Counted from the first letter of the stretch, positions 34,701 to 43,974 are shown. The stretch is DNA of 56,755 nt from Caryophanales bacterium UBA5603 (GCA_002424815.1 DILB01000026.1:1-56755), one strand, 5' to 3'. Program-made: numbers and translations. Notes: generated from the letters alone by a model not told the origin.

Positions 34701-37700
34701 TAACATCTCTCAATTCAGGATCCATCCAAGATGCAGCAAATCTCGGAAATATTACTTTTTATAACAGTAGTACTAACGTATCAATAACGATAGATGGAAC
34801 AACGACTTATGCAGGTCGTATTACAACATATACTGCGGGTATTTCAGCGGCAGGTATCGCTACAGTCACCATGTCGGGAAATGCACGGATATACGACAGT
34901 GCCAATAATGGCAATATTATCGCGATTGCTGAAAAATATGCAAGAGCGGGTGGCATTCTTGCGACTTCGTTGCATTCTGAAGCTACAGCCGGTGGATTAA
35001 ATGAAGCCATTGGATTAGTGGATACCATTCAAAATTCAGTCTTATCAAACGGACTGAATTTTGGTAATGTTTCTGCAATCACAAGCGTTATTGCAGAATA
35101 TAGTTCAACGCCAACCACACAAACTTTTATATTCTATTATGGTGCTACTCAAACCAATGGTGTCAATATGAGCATTGATACAACCGCGGCTTCCGAACAA
35201 CGTCTAGCGGTCTATTCTTCAGCCGGGGGAATTATTGGGTATGGCCTCTGTGTGATGTATCGCATGTTAAACCATGGTACCATTTCGGCAACCGATGTGG
35301 CGGGCGGTATCGTTGGGGCAACTTATGCTCTTGGAAGCGTAACGACCACCGTTAAAATTAACACTGCCATTAACTATGGTGAAGTGAAGGCCATTCCTAA
35401 CACAAGTTATTCTTCAATTGTGAGCGATAACACTATTACCGCCACCGATCTTATCGCTTTCTTTATGGCAGATAATAATACTTTCATTTTTCCAACCAAT
35501 GCTACACGACTAGCACCTGCTGCAAAACGAGGTTTTGGCGGGGTCTTTGGCCGTTTACAACGTGGATTAAGTGGTATTATGACTTCTGAAGGGACTGGCA
35601 ACTCATTTGACTTCATCGTCAACGCAAATCCGAATATTGACTTGATTGGTCGTTTGGACCAAGTTTATAATTTCACTTCGACATCCCGATTTTTCCGTTT
35701 CAATAATGCTATTTATTATTCAGCAAGACAGAATGATACGACTCAATTAGTTTTTACTGGTTATTTTTATGCTAGTTCGACGGTAACGGCAGTATCTGGT
35801 AGTGGACCATACAATTATGTTTCTCGAGCGAATACGGTATTTCGTCAGGTGGGTGTTGTTTCAACGACACATAGTACACCGGCTACACATTTCTTCTGGA
35901 GATCAGGAACAAGTTATGCTAATGGAAGTACGCAAGTGGTAAATTTTGCTCCCATCGATGTGCCGTGGATTTCAGAAACGGAACTATGGAATTCAACTTT
36001 TACCGATTATGTATATGATGAGAACTTTAATATGCGGAAAGATTCTGACAGTTATTCATTTAATGGATCGAGAGAATATACCATTGATAGTGTTTCTGGA
36101 GATTTAAAAAACCCATCAGGAACCACGGTTATTTCATCATCGCTATTATTCAGTTCCCTAGAAGATGCCCAAGCATACAAGGTTGCTAATCCTTCATCAA
36201 CGCCTTATTATTATGATTCAGAGAATGATATTCGTAATTTGAGTGGAGTCAGGGTTTTCGCTGAGGGAAATCCATATACGACAGCTTTACGTTTTTCTTA
36301 TCAAACAGTCTTAGGAAATTATACTTCCATACTTGATTCTGCCTTAATTCAATATAATAAAGATGTGAATGGCAATATTAATTCGACAACAAGCATATTC
36401 TCTACGACTTTTTTATTCGATTCATATGCACTGGCAGATTCGTATAATACTGTTTTTAATACACCCGCTTATTATAATAATTCATCTCCTCAAGCTGGAA
36501 CAAGAGGGCTATGGATTTGGAACGGAACTTCATTTGTCCGAACTCACGGAGTGTTAGTCAGGAATGATGTGATTTTTACGGCTTTGGCAGGTTCGGGTTA
36601 TAGTGATTATTGGCTTAGTGGTGGGTCGATGTTTTTGAATTCTAATCGTACCGTTAAAACGATTGATTCGACCGTTCTATTTACTACAGAAGCTGCGGCT
36701 GCAGCCTATGTCATTAAAACTTTATATTATTATACTGGAACTCCAGGTTCTAGCGATATCGTTCAATATAAAAATATTTCCAATGTATATACCTATTATA
36801 GTGCAAATACATTTATGAAAAACGGCGATTTTTATGTCATTACAAGTGGAAATATGGTATTTAAGATTTTTAGTGCTCAATTACATTCTTCAGTTTTGAA
36901 TGCATACAATTATAAGGTCGCTAATCCAACTATTAACGGTTATTTTTATGACTCATTTAACAATGCTCATTTATTAACTTTAAAAAATCAATACTATTTA
37001 TCAACTAATTTCTCAATCAGCGGCGGAAACCTCGTAGATAGTATTGGTGCAGTTGTTTTACCTGCCGCAGATCTCGATGGGACGCCTTATACGATCCAAT
37101 CAAGTACAGGAAATATTACAGATTCAACCGGTTTAGTCATATACACTTTTATCAAATCATTATCTGAATACATCTACTACATGCCAAATGTACTGCTTGC
37201 GGATAAATTTTCCAACGCTATGATTGATGTAGTGGTTGATGAAGAAATCGTCCAAGTTCCAAATCCTTCTTACCGTGCCAACGGTATGTATGTTTTATCC
37301 ACGACAGCAGGATCCAGTTATGGGTTAGTTTTGCCGGCTAATATTGATACTGATCGAATTCAAGGTATCTTAGAAACCGACTTAACTGCCCCCTCTTTAC
37401 TCATCGATTATAACAACGTTGACGGTTCTTATTTAAATGCATTGGATGAAGAAGTTATTACGAGTTATAATAATTTAAAACAAACAAAATTCAATGAAAA
37501 ATCAGCCTTAATTGTTAGTGCTTCTAATTATATCAACCTTGAGGAAGTCGGAGGTAGTTCTTCGATATTGACAAAAGGGTCGATTGATGATACCAATAAG
37601 CGAGTCACTTTTACGATAAGTATGGAAGCCTTTAGTATCGGGCAAACAGAAGCGACTTTTATTGTATCGGATGCACTTTTATCGGCAAGAGCATTGCTTG

Positions 37701-40009
37701 CCGTTCGGGCGTTTGATTACTTTAATGGAACCCCGACACAAACCGATTTAGAAAATCTTCGCGACTTACTTTATCCGGAACGTTTAGATAATATTTCTCA
37801 GAATTATGCGCCAGAATTGACCGTTGTTTTACCTTCAAGATCTATTTTAACGAATGAAAATTTATCAATTGGTTACCTCACGGTTTATTCGGAGGCGTTT
37901 ATTGGGGATGACTTGTATGCTCATGAAGCATATTATACCGACTATGAAGTACGAATCATCTTTACACCAACCATCGATAACACCCCCGGAACCATCGGAA
38001 TTACCTCAATTAATTATTATACCGTGACAGGTGCCACCGATACAGATTTGGATTATAACGGTTCAATTCAATTCAATTTTACCGATACCAAAGGCGTTTT
38101 AACTGATGGATATGACTTTAAGAATTTCATCATTTTAAAATATTCGGATGGTTCAACCGTTGATATGCTATATTATTCGATCACTTCAACCCCCACCACC
38201 ATTACGAGCGGAACTGGAACGTATTCAATTAGATTTGTCTTTAGTTCAGGGGTTTTAAAAACCGGAACTTATACCATGCATTATAAATATTTTGCCAGTC
38301 AATCAACTTATTATACGCAAAATTTTGTTAAGACAGCTTCAACATTAAAAGCAGTATCTGGATTAAATTATTATTCAGAAAATGGCTCAACGAGCATTGT
38401 TGGAACCACCATTTCTTCAGCGATTAACTTCGGATATAATCCAAACATAACCAATGCTTTTGATACGGTTATCAATACAGAAATGCCGACATATTTATCA
38501 AGAACGACTTATGACCCTAGTTACATGGTTGATAGTTCGTTTGTTATCAGTCCATTTGCAGTGTTAACTTCTATCACCTATAGTGGTTTTTCCTATTCAA
38601 ATGGATATCGATCCTATGTTGTGACTTATTTAATTACAGCTGAAAATGGTTCAACTGCAACGTATACTCATACCATAACGGAACGCATGGTCAATCTAAC
38701 GAGGGTCGAGAAAAACAACAACGAAGTTTCAATCAACCAAATTGAAGCTTCGCGTGAGGATGATTTGACAACCTTCTTGATTGATCTTGGCTTCGATCAA
38801 ACGCTTGATTTATATAACTTAAACGCTTCTACTTATCCTTATATAAGTATTTCTGTCAATCCAACGCCAGTAGGTGTCACTTATAGTGTGGATGATTATC
38901 TTTATCTTTACATGAATTATACAACCCTGCCCAACACTTATAACTTCACTTTACGAATTTATCGGGACGCCGATCATTATGTGACGATTGCTACAACTTT
39001 AGTCATTACCAAACTTGAAGGCACGGACTCATATTTGAAAGATATTCGCTTCTCGCAACTGATGACAGGAACAGTCTATCCAGATATCAATATTACTGAT
39101 GAATTTGGCGTTATAATTTCAACCGCTTATGATCCTCGAGTTTATTTTGCGGGAATTGATTATGACGGTTCAAAAGATATCTACCATTATTACCGAGTTG
39201 ATGGTAAAGTGACGAATACTCCTTTCAATCAGTATGCACCGTATATGTTGAATTATTTACCTTATGGTGCAACGATAGCTAAGGGGACATGGAATGGAAG
39301 CAATTGGGTTTATGGAACAGAAGTAGCTTATGGCCAATCTATTGGACCGCTTTTGGCAGATTTCACGATTGATCCAAAGACCGGAAATGATGGAGAAGCG
39401 ATGATACCTTATCGCGTTACTTCTGAAGATGGAAATTCCTTTACTTATTATTACATCACAGTGACTGATGTGACTTACAATGTGACATTATTATTTGACA
39501 TCTATTATTGTACGGGCGAAGGTGTAAACGAAGTTTGCACACTCGCAGCCAATTCTTCAGAATTTACCAATACGTTGTTTATTATTTCGGTCAGAAATTA
39601 TATCACAGACATTGAATTACAACCCGATACTTTTAATCCTAATCCAGCTCTTTATCCCGTTTTTTCAGAAATTAAATACCTTAATAATCAGATGACTCAA
39701 TTCTATTTTACTAACACTTTGGGCTATCGATACAGTTTCGGACGTAATTTATCCGGTTTTTACATGTTTGATATTACATTACCTCTTGATGAATACATGA
39801 ATCCGCTTTATACTTATGAGATAGAGCATTCTGATTACATTCTCGATGATGCATCCGATTTTGTTCTTGGATTATTAGGAAAATACTATTACATTGGATA
39901 TGCTGAACAGAACCGAACAAGAAGATTCAATGTTTATATTCGTTCCATTACACCTTCAAGTAATACGCCGTGGGGGTTATACGACTTTTTCCGATCATGG
40001 TTCGATTAA
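31730..40009 (+). CDS. Giant secreted GLUG-repeat surface protein
   Basis: About 2759 residues. The signal peptide has its hydrophobic core at residues 12-30 and a likely cut after VSA. Near residue 180, KGTFDGQGFRIYNLYVAGYDY is the usual opening of list/GLUG beta-helix proteins. A second opening is near 415-450 (YYQIENAIDFVFFAKLL). GLUG-type turns recur from about 575 to 1275 (VGGIVGLSSGLIKQVSSSGT, IGGIVGSATANQ, AGGIVGATYALG, GGVFGRLQRG). The shared module repeats at about 1425-1825, and beta-sandwich-like repeats follow to the end. No LPXTG or C-terminal helix, so the anchoring mode is unknown. AAAGGGGG precedes ATG 31730. An adhesin or matrix role under c-di-GMP control is inferred. Confidence 0.82.
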   Translation: MFIIRRKNHVILRAIVLSFIMLFTLFSAALILVKPVSAATPRYDNFPSYLGEFTGDYDWQTVLNPPASSNAYITYTEYRTTYCTASATANDCLSAANDKKIRFDTADELYRFSVDVSFNPTYIYPTGNPTEDVKLSHEKRQALLLLNYVLGNDIDYAVMKAKTFIPIGYWFTDVFNNSYKTVFKGTFDGQGFRIYNLYVAGYDYMTYEQDLEGNSVDVATAPYYSMFTFNEGTITRLGLVNPTLEMLNVHIDINSTANLVGHNTSLGTVDHVYVIDTRSDVLDAGIRYNVGTTSSSFTAAGVVHTNSGVLKNVYYSSKVVVNGSYINKFTIQPIVRVNTGTISRLVYDSSVYLLNVTVGTSTYTVATPNANHTGEITSVIKSDASSLNYEDESGSDLWYFYKDDGYPLLLGLEYDNGYYQIENAIDFVFFAKLLSFVTVMNGKSFSTSYYQLKNDIDMSEVASGAYVTPSVNFSGILTGLDPLGVNFSDNKYIYNLHFTTGVIRNNVFYTGLFSILAGTVSDINIAASSIVLTNTETYYSNTFNIGMIAGRNTGGTIQNVQTNSTINLGTAAIGETHVGGIVGLSSGLIKQVSSSGTLNAGTHTFQSGYTITPKYYIGGIVGSATANQLRLESVVNKGAITGFGTDSSPSFSTGNTNYQVKIGGVIGFLLNTSSIKHQMLNVSNIAPITLANVIDTTTPDPTQHVGGVFGELSGNAPVLELNGNYLFANLHNSGNIITTYTTGQAIVRAAGIGINNASEAIEYALLSNSGQFVLNGTLPTISNTLYRYTGTIFDIGSSAVTISRAYNRSNRNFNSPYYNNISPFYYSLSGVNTTIRFSANYGNIIYFNASGITMEEPLTITGITASPNVSLLNVHNYGDISIANVNVSTFAMNVAGLTTILSSGKYIKNSLNQGDIKVAGITGSGSLYISGIVNQNKSGDLHESWQSTTQPRANLGIINTINYGALSSTYVVGETTYYGINGTSNTFAAGITSLNSGSIQDAANLGNITFYNSSTNVSITIDGTTTYAGRITTYTAGISAAGIATVTMSGNARIYDSANNGNIIAIAEKYARAGGILATSLHSEATAGGLNEAIGLVDTIQNSVLSNGLNFGNVSAITSVIAEYSSTPTTQTFIFYYGATQTNGVNMSIDTTAASEQRLAVYSSAGGIIGYGLCVMYRMLNHGTISATDVAGGIVGATYALGSVTTTVKINTAINYGEVKAIPNTSYSSIVSDNTITATDLIAFFMADNNTFIFPTNATRLAPAAKRGFGGVFGRLQRGLSGIMTSEGTGNSFDFIVNANPNIDLIGRLDQVYNFTSTSRFFRFNNAIYYSARQNDTTQLVFTGYFYASSTVTAVSGSGPYNYVSRANTVFRQVGVVSTTHSTPATHFFWRSGTSYANGSTQVVNFAPIDVPWISETELWNSTFTDYVYDENFNMRKDSDSYSFNGSREYTIDSVSGDLKNPSGTTVISSSLLFSSLEDAQAYKVANPSSTPYYYDSENDIRNLSGVRVFAEGNPYTTALRFSYQTVLGNYTSILDSALIQYNKDVNGNINSTTSIFSTTFLFDSYALADSYNTVFNTPAYYNNSSPQAGTRGLWIWNGTSFVRTHGVLVRNDVIFTALAGSGYSDYWLSGGSMFLNSNRTVKTIDSTVLFTTEAAAAAYVIKTLYYYTGTPGSSDIVQYKNISNVYTYYSANTFMKNGDFYVITSGNMVFKIFSAQLHSSVLNAYNYKVANPTINGYFYDSFNNAHLLTLKNQYYLSTNFSISGGNLVDSIGAVVLPAADLDGTPYTIQSSTGNITDSTGLVIYTFIKSLSEYIYYMPNVLLADKFSNAMIDVVVDEEIVQVPNPSYRANGMYVLSTTAGSSYGLVLPANIDTDRIQGILETDLTAPSLLIDYNNVDGSYLNALDEEVITSYNNLKQTKFNEKSALIVSASNYINLEEVGGSSSILTKGSIDDTNKRVTFTISMEAFSIGQTEATFIVSDALLSARALLAVRAFDYFNGTPTQTDLENLRDLLYPERLDNISQNYAPELTVVLPSRSILTNENLSIGYLTVYSEAFIGDDLYAHEAYYTDYEVRIIFTPTIDNTPGTIGITSINYYTVTGATDTDLDYNGSIQFNFTDTKGVLTDGYDFKNFIILKYSDGSTVDMLYYSITSTPTTITSGTGTYSIRFVFSSGVLKTGTYTMHYKYFASQSTYYTQNFVKTASTLKAVSGLNYYSENGSTSIVGTTISSAINFGYNPNITNAFDTVINTEMPTYLSRTTYDPSYMVDSSFVISPFAVLTSITYSGFSYSNGYRSYVVTYLITAENGSTATYTHTITERMVNLTRVEKNNNEVSINQIEASREDDLTTFLIDLGFDQTLDLYNLNASTYPYISISVNPTPVGVTYSVDDYLYLYMNYTTLPNTYNFTLRIYRDADHYVTIATTLVITKLEGTDSYLKDIRFSQLMTGTVYPDINITDEFGVIISTAYDPRVYFAGIDYDGSKDIYHYYRVDGKVTNTPFNQYAPYMLNYLPYGATIAKGTWNGSNWVYGTEVAYGQSIGPLLADFTIDPKTGNDGEAMIPYRVTSEDGNSFTYYYITVTDVTYNVTLLFDIYYCTGEGVNEVCTLAANSSEFTNTLFIISVRNYITDIELQPDTFNPNPALYPVFSEIKYLNNQMTQFYFTNTLGYRYSFGRNLSGFYMFDITLPLDEYMNPLYTYEIEHSDYILDDASDFVLGLLGKYYYIGYAEQNRTRRFNVYIRSITPSSNTPWGLYDFFRSWFD
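36004..37210 (+). repeat. Shared surface module array in the giant protein
   Basis: Divergent tandem units. Examples are YTIDSVSGDLKNPSG then LFSSLEDAQAYKVANP and YYYDSENDIRNLSG; YNKDVNGNINS then LFDSYALADSYNTVF; LFTTEAAAAAYVI; ISGGNLVDS; and YTIQSSTGNITDSTGLVIYT. Spacing is about 65-90 residues. The same pattern occurs in the two neighbouring genes. Confidence 0.65.
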
Positions 40010-40040
40010 ACGTTCATTTCTTTGAAATTAGGTGATTTTA

Positions 40041-41786
40041 TTGCGCAAGATAAAAACTAAAAAAACAAAAAAATTAAAAACAAAAAAACTTAATCATTAT
40101 CGTTTGTCATCTAAAATAGTTAGCACAACTATTTTTATGGCTGCGATTTTTCTTGCGATATTAATTGCGATTATATCGTTTTTACTGCTTAATGAATGGA
40201 ATTTTGGCATCGAATTAACATATGCAGGCGCTGTTTTTGTTTTGATACTATTTTTGATCATTATGGGAATAATATTAAGCAGAAGAATCCGATTAACGCT
40301 CTCGCCTATTGATGATATTTTAAAAGCAATCGATGAAATCAAACAAGGAAAATTTGATGTTCACGTGAATGTCCTAGATAAAAACGAACTTAAAGATGTT
40401 GCTAATGCTATTAATACGATGTCAAAGGACATCGGAGAACAAGTGAATTTGGTTTACCGAAATTTTTTATATGATGCCGTATCCGGTCTAAAAAATCGTC
40501 GAGCTTGTCACAGTGAGATTGAAGGAATGCTTTCTTCATATAATGATAAAACGGCATTTTGCCTGATTGATATCATTAACATGAAAAGCATTAATATGTT
40601 GCGAGGACAAGCAGTTGGCGATGAGTTATTAATGGCATTTGGGAATCGCTTATCTGCCGCAACGGGAGATAAAGAGAAAGTGTATGCCAATGGCGGCAGT
40701 GAGTTCCTCTTCATTCTTCCGAAGATTATTAATCTTGAATCGGTCGATAAAATTATTAAACAAGTTATCGAAAAATTTCGTGTTCCGCTCACGATTCATG
40801 AAGTTCAAATTGATATTCAAATCAATTTAGGTATCGCTATTTTTCCATTCGATGGGAAAAAAATTGATGAACTGATCAAGAAGTGCGACACAGCTCTTTT
40901 TAAAGCAAAACAAGCCGGTGCTCAAAAATATGTGTTCTATAATGATCAAATAACCAAGGAAGTCAAATACACTTCTCAAATTCGCGAACAGATGCCCGAT
41001 GCCATTGGCAGAGGTCAAATGTATCTAAACTTTCAACCATTGATAGACATTAAAAATGAGGTGTATGGTTTTGAAGCGCTCGTTCGGTGGAAATCGCCCA
41101 CATTAGGCGAAATCAACCCCCAGATATTCGTTAATTTAGCTGAAGAATCGCATTTGATAATTCCCATCGGAGCTTGGGTTTTAGAACAAGCTTGTCGAGC
41201 GCAAGTTCAAATGGCGAAAATATTTGAAAGACAATTTGTGATGTCTATCAATGTTAGTCCTGTGCAGTTATTACAAAAAGATTTTATTGAGGTACTGAAA
41301 AAAATTATCGATGATACAGGTATGGACCCACATTACTTAGTACTAGAAATCACCGAAAGCGTCTTAATTGATTCGACTTTTGCATTAGAAGAGACAATTA
41401 ATTATATTCATGGCATTAAAGCTCGTATTGCTTTGGATGATTTTGGAACTGGAAATGCTTCCTTGGCCTATCTGCGTAAATTGCCATTTGATACTTTAAA
41501 GATTGATAAATCATTTATTGATGGAATTTTAGAACAGCGAAAAGATTATTCGATTGTTGGATCGGTCATTGATTTGGTTCACAACTTGAATATGAAGGTT
41601 GTGGCTGAGGGTGTAGAGTCAAGAAAACAGTATGAATTTTTAAAACAGATTAGTTGTGACATTTATCAAGGATTTCTATTTTCCAAACCCATTGATTTTG
41701 AAGAAACGATTGAATATGTGGACCAATTTTATAAAGTAGCCAAGGCAAGACGGATCGATGTCTTTGCTAAGGACTTTGAAGAATAA
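40041..41786 (+). CDS. Membrane GGDEF-EAL protein, predicted c-di-GMP phosphodiesterase
   Basis: Lys-rich N-terminus, two membrane helices (about 25-75) and a HAMP-like linker lead to a GGDEF domain with degenerate motif GGSEF (about residue 218), so cyclase activity is unlikely. The EAL domain is intact: FEALVRW (about 345), MSINVSPVQ, LEITES, DDFGTG (about 466), LKIDKSF and AEGVES supply all metal-binding and catalytic residues. It should therefore cleave c-di-GMP to pGpG, perhaps tuned by GTP at the GGSEF domain. The start is set at TTG 40041 because AGGTGA lies five bases upstream; a GTG at 40032 is part of that site. It sits in the riboswitch operon, suggesting negative feedback. Confidence 0.9.
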   Translation: MRKIKTKKTKKLKTKKLNHYRLSSKIVSTTIFMAAIFLAILIAIISFLLLNEWNFGIELTYAGAVFVLILFLIIMGIILSRRIRLTLSPIDDILKAIDEIKQGKFDVHVNVLDKNELKDVANAINTMSKDIGEQVNLVYRNFLYDAVSGLKNRRACHSEIEGMLSSYNDKTAFCLIDIINMKSINMLRGQAVGDELLMAFGNRLSAATGDKEKVYANGGSEFLFILPKIINLESVDKIIKQVIEKFRVPLTIHEVQIDIQINLGIAIFPFDGKKIDELIKKCDTALFKAKQAGAQKYVFYNDQITKEVKYTSQIREQMPDAIGRGQMYLNFQPLIDIKNEVYGFEALVRWKSPTLGEINPQIFVNLAEESHLIIPIGAWVLEQACRAQVQMAKIFERQFVMSINVSPVQLLQKDFIEVLKKIIDDTGMDPHYLVLEITESVLIDSTFALEETINYIHGIKARIALDDFGTGNASLAYLRKLPFDTLKIDKSFIDGILEQRKDYSIVGSVIDLVHNLNMKVVAEGVESRKQYEFLKQISCDIYQGFLFSKPIDFEETIEYVDQFYKVAKARRIDVFAKDFEE

Positions 41787-41798
41787 GGAGGACGAGTT

Positions 41799-43304
41799 AT
41801 GACGCTATTGCAATTTTTGTCTGATTTTCCCATGGTAACGGGTTTAGAAATTTTAACAGCCGCAATTATTATTCTTGTCACATTAGGTATCGTTATCGTC
41901 CTCTATTTAAATGTAAGAAATGATTTTAAAAAAGCGAGAGAAGAACGTCTCGCCACAAAAGCTTTGAACGAATCTGAAAAAAATGAAAATGATAAATCGC
42001 ATTTAGTGACAGATCGAAAAACCCTATCTAAAAAAAGTAAAGACCTTCTCGGTTTAATAGATCAAGAAATCTTTAACGCCAAAAAAGGCGTTGTCAGCGC
42101 TTTATATTTTATGGACATCGATAATTTTCGTTCAATCGCTGAACGTCATGGCGATGTCGTTGCTGATAAAACCCTCGAAGAATTGAGCAATCGACTCAAA
42201 CGCTATGCCGATAAATCAAATGTGGCTGGCCGACATGAAAGTGATGCTTTAATTTTCTATGTGACCAACACAACCGACAATGATATGATTGTTGCGACGG
42301 CGCAACAATTACTTGAATTGATTAATCAACCGCTTAAAAGCATTGATGAACTTGTCACAACCTCCATTGGCATCGTTTTGTTTCCCTATGATGGTATTGC
42401 AGCGGCACAATTAATTAAAAATGCTGAAATCGCCCTTTATGTTGCGAAAAAACAAGGTAAAAATCGTTTTGCGATGTATTCAAGCGAATTGATTGAAAAA
42501 GAACAGTTCAATATCAGCTATTATAACGAAATAAAGAAAGCAATTTCGAACGATGAATTTTTATTATATTACCAACCGATTGTCGATATCAAAACCGGAA
42601 AACTCATCGGTCTTGAATCGCTTCTTCGGTGGAATCATCCGACGATGGGAATTCTCTCACCGGGCAAATTCTTAAACGTTATGGATTTGACAGGCGATAT
42701 TACATGGTTTGGTAATTGGGGCTTTGAACAAATCGTTTCGCAATATGTACTATGGAAAAAAACCATCCAAGTAAAAGATATTTATATTTCAACGAATCTC
42801 AGCCCAAAACAATTGATGATGGAAGGATTAGCGAAACAATTCTATGACATCACGAAAAATTACGAGATTGAAACAGAGGCGTTTTGCCTTGAAATTATCG
42901 ATTATTATACCGTAATAAAAAATCCGGTTGCAGTTCATAATCTCCATGATTTCCGCCGTTATGGGTTCCGCATTGCAATGGATGATATGGGCGATCAATT
43001 TGAAATCATTAAAGATATGCAACACCTTAATGCAAGTATCGTCAAAATTTCAAGAGAAGATGTCATACGTTATATTAATCAAATCGAAGACGCTGATAAA
43101 ATCGAACGCGTCATATCGGTCGGACTACAAAAACAAAAAGTTATTATCGCTGAAGGTTTAGAAGATCCTTCCATGATTGTTAAAATGGCCGATTTAGGTG
43201 TTCGGTTTATGCAAGGATATTATTTTAGTCAACCGAAATCAAACACTGAAATTGTATCAATAATTCGTAAACCGCCGTGGTCGGTTGATCAATTCAATCG
43301 CTAA
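41799..43304 (+). CDS. Membrane protein with degenerate GGDEF and divergent EAL domain
   Basis: One N-terminal helix (about 17-40), then a GGDEF-fold domain whose motif is lost (RHESDALIF, about residue 145). The EAL domain is altered: ESLLRW for EAL (Glu kept), NLSPKQL kept, LEIIDYY in place of ELTES, MDDMGDQ for DDFGTG, VKISRED for KIDRSF, and AEGLEDP kept. Most metal ligands remain, but loop 6 and nearby residues differ, so it may be a weak enzyme or a c-di-GMP sensor. It follows the active-type paralogue by 12 bases with AGGAGG upstream. It is the last gene of the riboswitch operon and ends in a strong terminator. Confidence 0.85.
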   Translation: MTLLQFLSDFPMVTGLEILTAAIIILVTLGIVIVLYLNVRNDFKKAREERLATKALNESEKNENDKSHLVTDRKTLSKKSKDLLGLIDQEIFNAKKGVVSALYFMDIDNFRSIAERHGDVVADKTLEELSNRLKRYADKSNVAGRHESDALIFYVTNTTDNDMIVATAQQLLELINQPLKSIDELVTTSIGIVLFPYDGIAAAQLIKNAEIALYVAKKQGKNRFAMYSSELIEKEQFNISYYNEIKKAISNDEFLLYYQPIVDIKTGKLIGLESLLRWNHPTMGILSPGKFLNVMDLTGDITWFGNWGFEQIVSQYVLWKKTIQVKDIYISTNLSPKQLMMEGLAKQFYDITKNYEIETEAFCLEIIDYYTVIKNPVAVHNLHDFRRYGFRIAMDDMGDQFEIIKDMQHLNASIVKISREDVIRYINQIEDADKIERVISVGLQKQKVIIAEGLEDPSMIVKMADLGVRFMQGYYFSQPKSNTEIVSIIRKPPWSVDQFNR

Positions 43305-43311
43305 ATAAAAT

Positions 43312-43350
43312 AAATGCCGCACATTCGCTTTGAATGCTGCGGCATTTTTA
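43312..43350. terminator. Terminator between the riboswitch operon and tetR
   Basis: AAATGCCGCA (43312-43321) pairs with TGCGGCATTT (43338-43347). The interior CATTC/GAATG extends the stem, and a T tract follows. The convergent position suggests it is used on both strands. Confidence 0.88.
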
Positions 43351-43353
43351 ATA

Positions 43354-43974
43354 TTATTTGACAGGTTTATTAATAAATAATCCAGCTTCAAGTAATTTCA
43401 TCGCCTCATTGACCACTCGGTCAATTTCTTGATCAGTGACGGTATCTCTAAAGAGAATTTGAAGACCAACAAAGTTGGAAATACCCATTAAAACATAAGA
43501 GACTGTTTCAATGTCAATATCATTTCTCACTTCTCCTAATTCGACATATCTTTTTAAATGAAAGATATAAGATTCGGCAAAAGAGACATAATATTCTTTG
43601 AATATTTCAAAATCAACAAACAAGGATTCCCAAATCAATTTATAAGCTAAAGGATCTTGTTTTACGAATTTAATAAAGGCTTTAAGTCCTTCTCGCTCCA
43701 TCTCTAAACGCGATGATAACCCAACAATAGCATTACTCGAGGCTTTACGAATGCTTAAACGGTACAAATCAAGTAAATAGAGATATAGCGCTAATTTATT
43801 ATCGAAATAAATATAGAAAGTGCCGGCTGCGACTCTCGCTTTAGCAATCACATCATTAATCGAGGTTGCTTGAAAACCGTTATTCGCAAAGAGTTTTTTA
43901 CCCGCACGAATAATCTTATCAAACGTTTTTTGGCCGATTTTAGTTTTTGGTAATCGATATGAGACATTATTCAT
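43354..43974 (-). CDS. TetR family transcriptional regulator
   Basis: A 206-residue TetR repressor. The N-terminal helix-turn-helix reads FDKIIRAGKKLFANNGFQATSINDVIAKARVAAGTFYIYF. The C-terminal ligand domain (about 70-200) is all-helical and related in style to fatty-acid-responsive regulators. The start at 43974 follows GGGTGA; the longer frame to 44127 crosses an operator. It is divergent from the thiolase-Liv operon, and two identical-type palindromes lie between. It most likely represses both itself and that operon, released by an acyl-CoA or acid; the ligand is inferred. Confidence 0.92.
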   Translation of the reverse strand: MNNVSYRLPKTKIGQKTFDKIIRAGKKLFANNGFQATSINDVIAKARVAAGTFYIYFDNKLALYLYLLDLYRLSIRKASSNAIVGLSSRLEMEREGLKAFIKFVKQDPLAYKLIWESLFVDFEIFKEYYVSFAESYIFHLKRYVELGEVRNDIDIETVSYVLMGISNFVGLQILFRDTVTDQEIDRVVNEAMKLLEAGLFINKPVK

